Assembly (NCBI GenBank): GCA_964639395.1
Contig: CAZXCT010000062.1
Coordinates: forward strand, 1-7,290
Source: ATZT02 sp964639395
Lineage (GTDB): Bacteria; Actinomycetota; Actinomycetes; S36-B12; UBA5976
Length of the DNA: 7,290 nt
Reading direction: 5' to 3'
This document shows positions 1-5,746 of this stretch, piece after piece. Within the stretch, counting starts at the first letter, position 1. Each line of letters starts with the position of its first letter. The notes beneath the pieces were generated by a model that saw only the letters and a list, made by a program, of their open reading frames with translations, ran no database searches and was not told where the DNA came from. The position numbers and the translations under genes are program-made.

Positions 1-1911
1 CGGATTAAAAGATGGCGCCCCCCAGACTGATCTTGACAGTGCCCTGGTTAAAAATAATCGCTCTCTTGCTCTAGTGATTCCTACGTAAGCTAGCCGACGC
101 TCTTCTGATAATTCTTTTAAGTTGTTTTGACTTCTTGCATGAGGGAAGATTCCTTCTTCTAGGCCGGTTAAAAACACCACCGGAAACTCAAGTCCTTTAG
201 CAGTGTGTAGCGTCATTAGCGTCACAACGCCTTCATCATTATCTGGGATTTCATCTGAATCTGCTACTAAAGACACTTGCTCTAAGAATTCTGCTAAACC
301 AAAATTTTCAATACCTTGAGATTCAAATTCACGAGCCACTGATTCTAATTCGGTGAGATTTTCTACGCGTGCCTGATCTTGAATATCTAGCGAATTCAAC
401 AAGCTATCTAAATACCCACTCTCTTGCAGCATTTGATGAATAATTTCTGATGGTGGTTTACTCTCTAAAAACATCTGTCTAAGTTTTTTCATAAATAAAT
501 CAAACTCAGCTAACGCTGCTTTTGCTTTTGGTGTCAACTCGTTAATTTCACTAGCTTCTGAAATTGCTTGCGAAAAAGTTATTCGGTGGCGTAGTGAATA
601 GCCGTCTATAACTGACTCTGCCTTATCACCAATTCCTCTTTTCGGTACATTTAGAATTCTCTTTACAGATAATTCATCACTTGGATTTACTATCGACCTT
701 AAATAAGCCAACGCATCTTTTACTTCTTTTCGCTCATAGAATTTAACCCCACCAACAACTCGATACGGGATTCCTACCCGAATAAAAATTTCTTCAACAG
801 CACGCGACTGGGCATTAGTTCTATAAAAGACCGCCATCTGAGAGTAAGTTCGCTTTTCTTCTTCTCTTAAATTCTCGATTTCAAGTGCGATAAAGGATGC
901 TTCGTCGTGTTCATTGTCTGCGACATAAGCAACAATCGGCTCGCCGGCGCCACTATCGGTCCAGAGCTTTTTCTCACGTCGGTCTTCATTTTTACTTATC
1001 ACAGCATTTGCTGCTGACAAAATATTTTGAGTAGATCGATAGTTTTGCTCTAGCAAAATACTTTTAGCATTTGCATAGTCTCTTTCAAACTCTTCTATAT
1101 TTCGAATGGTTGCGCCACGAAAGGCGTAAATAGATTGGTCTGCATCCCCGACTACACACAGCTCGGCTTGACTTATCTCATCGGTGGCATCCCCCACCAG
1201 CTCTTTTATCAGAATGTATTGTGCATGATTTGTGTCTTGATACTCATCTACTAATACGTGCTTAAACTTTCTTCGGTATTTTTCTTTTACCTCACTAAAT
1301 AACTGCAGTAAGGCAACGCTGGCACCGATTAAATCATCAAAATCAAAGGCATTAGCTCGAGTTAACCGCCTATCGTATTCTCGATAGATTTCAGCAATTG
1401 TTTTTTCTTGCTCATTTTCAGCCTTTTGGGCAAAAGATTCTGCATCAACTAATTCGCTTTTTAAATTAGAAATAAAATTTGCAATAGCCCGTGGTGTTAA
1501 TTGTTTAGAGTTCACATCTAGCTCATTGGCAATCATGGTTATCATTCGCAAAGAATCCTGCGAATCATAAATAGAAAACGTGCTAGTACGACCTAGTCGA
1601 TGCCCATCTTGCCGCAAGATTCGTACACAAGCTGAGTGAAAAGTAGAAACCCACATGTACTTAGCTACTGGGCCAACTAAAGCCGCCACTCGTTCTTTCA
1701 TTTCACTGGCAGCTTTATTAGTGAATGTAATTGCTAAAATCTGATCTGGCTGTACCGCTCGATCAGATAATAAAAAGGCAATTCTGCGAGTAAGCACTCT
1801 TGTTTTACCCGAGCCCGCACCTGCCACTATTAATAACGGAGCGCTTTGATGAACTACTGCTTCACGCTGGCGGGGATTTAGATCGTCTAGGGTCTGCGCT
1901 TTTTCTAACAC
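1..1911 (-). CDS. pcrA: UvrD/PcrA-family superfamily 1A DNA helicase, C-terminus cut by window edge
   Basis: ATP-dependent 3'-5' DNA helicase of the UvrD/PcrA group, a cytoplasmic enzyme of nucleotide excision repair and replication-fork or recombination clean-up. I translated 637 residues; the frame is still open at base 1, so roughly the last 100-150 residues are missing. Visible motifs: Q motif LNPRQREAV (11-19), Walker A AGAGSGKT (30-37), motif Ia ITFTNKAASEM (61-71), Walker B VDEYQDTN (221-228), motif III GDADQSIYAFRGA (255-267), motif IV QNYRS (289-293), motif V TLHTAKGLEF (567-576) and motif VI YVGITRARERL (609-619). All motifs look intact. The start is GTG at 1911: an in-frame TAG lies only four codons upstream (1921-1923), no other start codon lies between, and the next in-frame GTG would remove the Q motif. 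There is no Shine-Dalgarno sequence, which fits a leaderless mRNA. In many Actinobacteria pcrA/uvrD1 lies near guaA, as here. The family call is very secure; the choice between pcrA and uvrD as the name is convention. Confidence 0.96.
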   Translation of the reverse strand, partial: MLEKAQTLDDLNPRQREAVVHQSAPLLIVAGAGSGKTRVLTRRIAFLLSDRAVQPDQILAITFTNKAASEMKERVAALVGPVAKYMWVSTFHSACVRILRQDGHRLGRTSTFSIYDSQDSLRMITMIANELDVNSKQLTPRAIANFISNLKSELVDAESFAQKAENEQEKTIAEIYREYDRRLTRANAFDFDDLIGASVALLQLFSEVKEKYRRKFKHVLVDEYQDTNHAQYILIKELVGDATDEISQAELCVVGDADQSIYAFRGATIRNIEEFERDYANAKSILLEQNYRSTQNILSAANAVISKNEDRREKKLWTDSGAGEPIVAYVADNEHDEASFIALEIENLREEEKRTYSQMAVFYRTNAQSRAVEEIFIRVGIPYRVVGGVKFYERKEVKDALAYLRSIVNPSDELSVKRILNVPKRGIGDKAESVIDGYSLRHRITFSQAISEASEINELTPKAKAALAEFDLFMKKLRQMFLESKPPSEIIHQMLQESGYLDSLLNSLDIQDQARVENLTELESVAREFESQGIENFGLAEFLEQVSLVADSDEIPDNDEGVVTLMTLHTAKGLEFPVVFLTGLEEGIFPHARSQNNLKELSEERRLAYVGITRARERLFLTRALSRSVWGAPSFNP

Positions 1912-1917
1912 AGAGTG

Positions 1918-1923
1918 AGTCTA
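1918..1923 (-). promoter_or_regulatory. -10 hexamer of a leaderless promoter for the helicase gene
   Basis: TAGACT on the minus strand matches the actinobacterial -10 pattern TANNNT and ends 6 nt before the GTG start, so transcription would begin at or next to the G of GTG. The helicase start is fixed by an upstream in-frame stop and has no ribosome binding site, which makes a leaderless transcript the simplest reading. No TTGACA-like -35 is seen at 16-18 bp. Its first two bases are shared with the opposing -10 hexamer of the deacetylase gene. Confidence 0.62.
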
Positions 1924-1927
1924 AGTT
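1922..1927 (+). promoter_or_regulatory. -10 hexamer of a leaderless promoter for the PIG-L deacetylase gene
   Basis: TAAGTT matches TANNNT and ends 7 nt before the ATG at 1935, the spacing expected if the transcript starts at the A of ATG. No purine-rich ribosome binding site precedes that ATG, and no clear -35 is visible; that region lies inside the helicase coding sequence. The hexamer overlaps the helicase -10 by the TA at 1922-1923. Confidence 0.55.
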
Positions 1928-1934
1928 GGTACCG

Positions 1935-2672
1935 ATGAATCAGAGCAATCTCTCGCCCCTTGAATCGGTGAAGTCGGGCACAAAAATATTGGTCATTACG
2001 GCCCATCCAGATGATATCGACTTTGGTGCTGGCGGAACGATCGCTCAGCTGGTTGAAGCGGGCGCACAGGTGAGTTATGTAATAACTACAGACGGAAATC
2101 AAGGCGGTGAGGACGCCTCAATTTCTCGTGAGCAAATGGCACAAATTCGACGTGCAGAGCAAATTGCTGCTGGTGCGGCGCTTGGGGTCAGCGATATCAC
2201 CTTCTTAGGTGAACTAGATGGATCGGTATTTTCTACCTTGGATTTGAGAAAAAAATTTGTAAAGCAAATTCGAATCGCGCAGCCAGAAATTTTGATAACT
2301 CAGTCCCCTGAGCGAAATTGGGAAAGAATTTTTGCCTCTCACCCAGATCATCTTGCGGTTGGTGAAAGTGTGGTTCAAGCGGTTTATCCAGATGCGCGAA
2401 ATCAATTTGCCTTTCCAGAATTACTAGCCGAAGGGTATGCACCTTGGAAGGTAAATCAAATTTGGCTATTGGGTCATCCAAATCCTAATTATTATCAGGT
2501 AGTTACCAACCAAATTGAAAAAAAATTCGCAGCACTCGCAGCCCATCACTCCCAAACTGCGCACGTTGATAATTTGCGTGAACTTGTTACTAATTGGATG
2601 CAAACAGTTTCAGAAAGAGCTAACTTAGCCAAAGGTGAATTAGCTGAAGCTTTTTTTGTGGCTAATACTTAA
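1935..2672 (+). CDS. PIG-L/LmbE-family zinc-dependent deacetylase
   Basis: The 245-residue protein belongs to the PIG-L (LmbE-like) family, zinc enzymes that typically remove N-acetyl groups from GlcNAc-containing glycolipids, glycosides or thiol conjugates (for example MshB and Mca in mycothiol metabolism). The signature AHPDD is at residues 23-27, with His24 and Asp27 as expected zinc ligands and Asp26 as the likely general base. The second metal motif HPDH is at 136-139. A family-typical GELDGSV segment is at 92-98. There is no signal peptide or membrane segment, so it is probably cytoplasmic. Length is normal for the family. The reading frame is open upstream to 1800, but that extension would run deep into the divergent helicase gene. 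ATG 1935 puts AHPDD at the usual distance from the N-terminus and has a well-placed -10 box. An in-frame GTG at 1968 is possible but less likely. The substrate cannot be told from the sequence, and nothing nearby shows that it acts in mycothiol synthesis. Confidence 0.92.
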   Translation: MNQSNLSPLESVKSGTKILVITAHPDDIDFGAGGTIAQLVEAGAQVSYVITTDGNQGGEDASISREQMAQIRRAEQIAAGAALGVSDITFLGELDGSVFSTLDLRKKFVKQIRIAQPEILITQSPERNWERIFASHPDHLAVGESVVQAVYPDARNQFAFPELLAEGYAPWKVNQIWLLGHPNPNYYQVVTNQIEKKFAALAAHHSQTAHVDNLRELVTNWMQTVSERANLAKGELAEAFFVANT

Positions 2673-3016
2673 AATAAAACTGCAATAACTATATTCAAAA
2701 TTGAAAGTCCGCCAATGGCACCATAAAGTCCATTTGTGACACTTTCTTTTTTACGATTCTTTATTACTAAATAGGTAACAACTAAAGTTATTAATAATTT
2801 GACAGTTATGATGTTGTAATCGACAGTTTTGTCAACCAAGTCAGCGCCAATTAATCCAACTAAAGCTAAGCCTGTTACTAGTTGGGTGAGCGCACCATGA
2901 AACATTGCCGCATTAACTTTTCGAGGCTTAACACGCATTTGCACTAAGAACCCACCTACTAATGAAGCAAGCCCAATGAAGTGAAAAATTACCAACCAAC
3001 TATAAATCATTTCCAT
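2669..3016 (-). CDS. small four-helix integral membrane protein, function unknown
   Basis: The 115-residue protein is almost wholly hydrophobic, with four predicted membrane helices at about 4-24, 37-58, 68-86 and 96-114. The basic loops MRVKPRK (27-33) and KNRKK (86-90) suggest that the loops after helices 1 and 3 face the cytoplasm, so both ends would be outside. Helix 1 contains FHFIGLASLVGG and helix 2 contains MFHGALTQ. Paired histidines in such helices loosely recall small CopD/HemJ-like membrane proteins, but this is only a resemblance and I do not assign a function. It lies 25 bp downstream of guaA and is probably co-transcribed with it. Three starts are possible: TTG 3034, ATG 3016 and ATG 3010. 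ATG 3016 is chosen because the extra TTG-led residues are polar and add nothing to helix 1. A weak GTGAG ribosome site would suit ATG 3010. Its stop overlaps the stop of the convergent deacetylase gene. Confidence 0.82.
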   Translation of the reverse strand: MEMIYSWLVIFHFIGLASLVGGFLVQMRVKPRKVNAAMFHGALTQLVTGLALVGLIGADLVDKTVDYNIITVKLLITLVVTYLVIKNRKKESVTNGLYGAIGGLSILNIVIAVLF

Positions 3017-3041
3017 ACTCACACTATGCCACAAAAACTAA

Positions 3042-4592
3042 CTATTCCCATTCAATGGTTCCAGGCGGTTTACTAGTTATATCCAAAGTAACGCGATTTA
3101 CTGCAGAAACTTCATTAGTGATGCGATTTGATATCTTCGCCAGCAATTCATAAGGCAAGCGTGACCAATCCGCTGTCATCGCATCTTCGCTCGAGACGGG
3201 CCGTAAAACTATTGGGTGTCCGTACGTTCTTCCGTCACCTTGCACTCCAACGCTGCGAACATCCGCTAAGAGCACCACCGGAAATTGCCAAATACTTTCA
3301 TCCAATTCAGCCTTGGTTACCTCTTCGCGCGCAATTGCATCGGCTTCGCGCAAGATCGCTAAATTCTCATCGGTAATTTCACCAACAATTCTGATTGCCA
3401 ATCCTGGCCCCGGAAACGGATGACGATTGACGATTTCATTTGGCAGGCCTAATAATTTGCCTACTTTTCTCACTTCATCTTTGAATAAAGCACGCAAAGG
3501 TTCAACTAGTTCAAACTTCAAATCATCTGGCAATCCGCCCACATTGTGATGGGACTTTATCGTTGCCGTGCCAGCTCCCCCGCCGGATTCCACTACATCG
3601 GGATAAAGCGTCCCTTGCACCAAAAATTTAATTTCGCCACTCGTTTTGGCAACTAACTCGTTAGCGGCATCTTCAAAACTTCTAATGAACTCACGCCCAA
3701 TAATTTTTCTTTTTTGCTCAGGATCTTTAACTCCAGCGAGTGCCCCGATAAATCTTGCTGCTTCATCTTTAACAACTAATTTTACATTTGTAGCCTTTAC
3801 AAAATCTTTTTCTACTTGCGCACGCTCGCCTTTTCGCAATAGCCCATGGTCAATAAATACACACGTTAATTGAGCACCCACTGCTTTTTGTACTAAAGCA
3901 GCAGCAACTGCAGAATCTACCCCGCCTGATAAGCCACAAATTACTTGAGCGGATCCAACTTGAGATTTAATTTGTGCTACTAATTCTTCTGTGATGTTAG
4001 CTGGAGTCCAGCTTGGTTTAATTTTGGCAATATCGTAAAGAAAATGCTCTAACACTTTTTGACCATTTGTGGTGTGTAGCACCTCAGGGTGAAATTGCAC
4101 TCCAGCAAATGGTTTTATGGTTGATTCAAAAGCCGCTACTGGTGCCCCACTACTGGTGGCAGTTACCAAAAAATCTTTTGGAGCTTTTGTCACAGCATCA
4201 CCGTGTGACATCCAAACTTCTTGTTGCGGATTAAGCGCGCGAAATAATTTAGATTTCACTTCGACGTTTAATAAAGTCGACCCATACTCCCGATCCCCGG
4301 TTTGGGCCACTTCACCACCTAGCGCTTGCGCCATTGCTTGAAAACCATAACAAATTCCGAAAGTTGGTATATCTGTTTCAAATATTTCACTCTCTAACTT
4401 GGGCGCAGCTGTTTGGTAGACACTTGATGGTCCACCTGAAAGTATTATTGCCGCAGGATTTTTTTTGATTAAATCTTCTTTTTTAATTGTGTGCGGAACT
4501 ATTTCTGAATAAATCCCAGCTTCTCTGATGCGCCGTGCTATCAATTGGGCATATTGTGCCCCGAAATCAACAACTAATACTTTTTGCTCCAC
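3042..4592 (-). CDS. guaA: GMP synthase (glutamine-hydrolysing)
   Basis: GuaA makes GMP from XMP, ATP and glutamine, the last step of de novo guanine nucleotide synthesis, in the cytoplasm. From the GTG start it has 516 residues, normal for the one-chain enzyme. The N-terminal class I glutamine amidotransferase domain (about 1-190) has the nucleophile in GICYGFQ (Cys81) and the His168/Glu170 pair in QFHPEV. The ATP pyrophosphatase domain carries the P-loop SGGVDS (222-227). The C-terminal dimerisation and XMP-binding part includes HHNVGGLP, HPFPGPGLAIR and the family-typical end KPPGTIEWE. All key residues are present. The start could be TTG 4598 or GTG 4592. GTG is preferred because a TAGACT hexamer ends exactly 6 nt before it, the same geometry as at the helicase gene, and no Shine-Dalgarno sequence serves either codon. 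It lies 26 bp downstream of guaB3 and is followed by the small membrane protein. Confidence 0.97.
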   Translation of the reverse strand: MEQKVLVVDFGAQYAQLIARRIREAGIYSEIVPHTIKKEDLIKKNPAAIILSGGPSSVYQTAAPKLESEIFETDIPTFGICYGFQAMAQALGGEVAQTGDREYGSTLLNVEVKSKLFRALNPQQEVWMSHGDAVTKAPKDFLVTATSSGAPVAAFESTIKPFAGVQFHPEVLHTTNGQKVLEHFLYDIAKIKPSWTPANITEELVAQIKSQVGSAQVICGLSGGVDSAVAAALVQKAVGAQLTCVFIDHGLLRKGERAQVEKDFVKATNVKLVVKDEAARFIGALAGVKDPEQKRKIIGREFIRSFEDAANELVAKTSGEIKFLVQGTLYPDVVESGGGAGTATIKSHHNVGGLPDDLKFELVEPLRALFKDEVRKVGKLLGLPNEIVNRHPFPGPGLAIRIVGEITDENLAILREADAIAREEVTKAELDESIWQFPVVLLADVRSVGVQGDGRTYGHPIVLRPVSSEDAMTADWSRLPYELLAKISNRITNEVSAVNRVTLDITSKPPGTIEWE

Positions 4593-4594
4593 GT

Positions 4595-4610
4595 TCAAAG
4601 TCTACTTTGA
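4595..4610. promoter_or_regulatory. perfect 16-bp inverted repeat over the guaA -10 box, possible operator
   Basis: The plus strand reads TCAAAGT-CT-ACTTTGA: two perfectly complementary 7-bp arms around a 2-bp centre. It covers the whole guaA -10 hexamer and reaches within 3 bp of the GTG start. A symmetric site of this size suits a dimeric repressor that would block RNA polymerase. With a 2-bp centre it cannot form a normal RNA hairpin, and it would lie mostly upstream of the transcript, so a terminator or attenuator is unlikely. No candidate regulator gene is in the window. A chance palindrome remains possible. Confidence 0.45.
4599..4604 (-). promoter_or_regulatory. -10 hexamer of an internal, leaderless guaA promoter
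   Basis: TAGACT on the minus strand, identical to the hexamer before the helicase gene, ends 6 nt upstream of GTG 4592. It lies wholly in the gap after the guaB3 stop codon. No convincing -35 is found at 16-18 bp, which is usual for many actinobacterial promoters. It would let guaA and the membrane protein gene be transcribed apart from infB-guaB3. Confidence 0.55.
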
Positions 4611-4618
4611 TTGGCTGA

Positions 4619-5734
4619 TTAGTATTTAGGGTCAATTACAACTTCAATGCGCTGTAACTCTTTAAGGTCGCTATAGCCACTTGTAGCCATTGAGCGCTTG
4701 AGCGCACCTACTAAATTCATAGTGCCATCGGCACGGGTGGACGGGCCAAAGAGTATTTCTTCTAGCGTTCCCACTGCCCCTAAATCAACAACGGTGCCAC
4801 GGGGCAATTCAGCGTGGGTTGCTTCTATTCCCCAGTGTTTACCCTGCGCCGGTACGTCTGTCGCTCTCGCCAACGGGCTTCCTATCATCACTGCATCTGC
4901 GCCCATCGCCAAGGCTTTTGCGATGTCGCCACTTGTTCCAATTGATCCATCAGCAATTACGTGAACATAACGTCCACCAGATTCATCTAAGTAATCTCTT
5001 CTTGCTGCTGCCACATCTGCTATCGCTGTCGCCATGGGCACACGCACGCCTAATACATCTTTAGTGGTGTGAGAGGCGCCGCCACCAAATCCAACCAAAA
5101 CCCCAGCGGCACCAGTGCGCATTAAATGTAGTGCGGCTTGATGCGAGGCGCATCCACCAACAATCACTGGCACATCTAATTTTTTAATAAATTCTTTAAG
5201 ATTTAGGTTTTCGCCATTGGTAGAAACATGCTCGGCACTAACGGTTGTTCCTCTAATTACAAAGATATCTACCCCAGCGTCTATAACATCTTTTGAAAAT
5301 TCAACAACGCTTCCTGGGGTGAGCGATGCTGCAACGGTTTGCCCGGCGTCTTTGATTTGTGAAATTCTTAATTTAATTAACTCAGGCTTAACTGGCTCAG
5401 CGTAAATTTTTTGCAGTACCTTAATTGCGTCTGTTGCATTACTAGCCAAAATTTCTTTATATTGCTTTTGTGGATCTTGATATCGTGTCCATAATCCTTC
5501 TAAATTTAAAACGGCGAGCCCACCTAGTTTGCCATATTTGATTACGCTCTCAACCGAAGAAATAGAATCCATTGGTGCTGCCATAATTGGAAACGCAAAT
5601 TCATAAGCATCGATTTGCCATTTTGTTGAAACTTCATCTGGCTGACGCGTGCGTCGCGTAGGAACAATGGCAACTTCATCTAAAGAATAAGCTGCGCGTC
5701 CGCGCTTAGTGCCACCGATTTCGATATCTGCCAT
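4619..5734 (-). CDS. guaB3: GuaB3, IMP dehydrogenase-family protein without CBS domains or catalytic cysteine
   Basis: The 371-residue TIM-barrel protein is of the IMPDH/GMP reductase family and has the N-terminal hallmark of actinobacterial GuaB3 (IEIGGTKRGRAAY, then APMDS at 53-57). It has no CBS (Bateman) insert, unlike classical IMPDH. The phosphate-binding and active-site stretches are recognisable: VIVGGCASHQAA (190-201), VLVGFGGGASHTTK (212-225), ADGSIGTSGDIAKALAMGADAVMIGS (261-286) and the C-terminal flap-like NLVGALKRSMA (340-350). In IMPDH the catalytic loop reads SICTTR; here the matching position is His222, and the only cysteine of the protein is Cys195 outside this loop. Normal IMPDH chemistry, which needs a covalent cysteine-IMP adduct, is therefore not expected, and a separate guaB should exist elsewhere. 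The physiological role of this clade is not settled to my knowledge. The ATG start is supported by a ribosome site and the GuaB3 N-terminus. It follows infB by 11 bp, so the two are probably co-transcribed. Confidence 0.94.
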   Translation of the reverse strand: MADIEIGGTKRGRAAYSLDEVAIVPTRRTRQPDEVSTKWQIDAYEFAFPIMAAPMDSISSVESVIKYGKLGGLAVLNLEGLWTRYQDPQKQYKEILASNATDAIKVLQKIYAEPVKPELIKLRISQIKDAGQTVAASLTPGSVVEFSKDVIDAGVDIFVIRGTTVSAEHVSTNGENLNLKEFIKKLDVPVIVGGCASHQAALHLMRTGAAGVLVGFGGGASHTTKDVLGVRVPMATAIADVAAARRDYLDESGGRYVHVIADGSIGTSGDIAKALAMGADAVMIGSPLARATDVPAQGKHWGIEATHAELPRGTVVDLGAVGTLEEILFGPSTRADGTMNLVGALKRSMATSGYSDLKELQRIEVVIDPKY

Positions 5735-5740
5735 TAATTA

Positions 5741-5746
5741 CTCTTT
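5741..5746 (-). promoter_or_regulatory. ribosome binding site of guaB3
   Basis: AAAGAG on the minus strand, 6 nt before the guaB3 ATG, is a near match to AAAGGAG. Its first base is also the last base of the infB stop codon. It is the only clear Shine-Dalgarno sequence at a gene start in the window and fits translation inside a polycistronic message, in contrast to the leaderless starts at the promoters. Confidence 0.6.

Noticed and set aside
1800..1934. Upstream extension of the deacetylase frame to ATG 1800
   Set aside because: It would overlap the first 37 codons or so of the divergent helicase, including its Walker A region, and the 45 added residues do not resemble a PIG-L N-terminus; AHPDD is already at the usual distance from ATG 1935.
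2631..2665. Possible terminator hairpin before the T-tract at the end of the deacetylase gene
   Set aside because: The candidate arms (GCCA and TGGC with AAAG/CTTT) pair only in short, interrupted runs, and the T-tract lies inside the coding sequence rather than after a stem.
3021..3026. TAGTGT on the minus strand as a -10 box for the small membrane protein
   Set aside because: It ends 4 nt from ATG 3016 and 10 nt from ATG 3010, so it does not fit the 6-7 nt spacing of the other starts; TANNNT is common by chance.
5735..5745. A separate promoter for guaB3 in the infB-guaB3 gap
   Set aside because: No TANNNT hexamer falls at a suitable distance, and a ribosome binding site is present instead, which fits co-transcription with infB.
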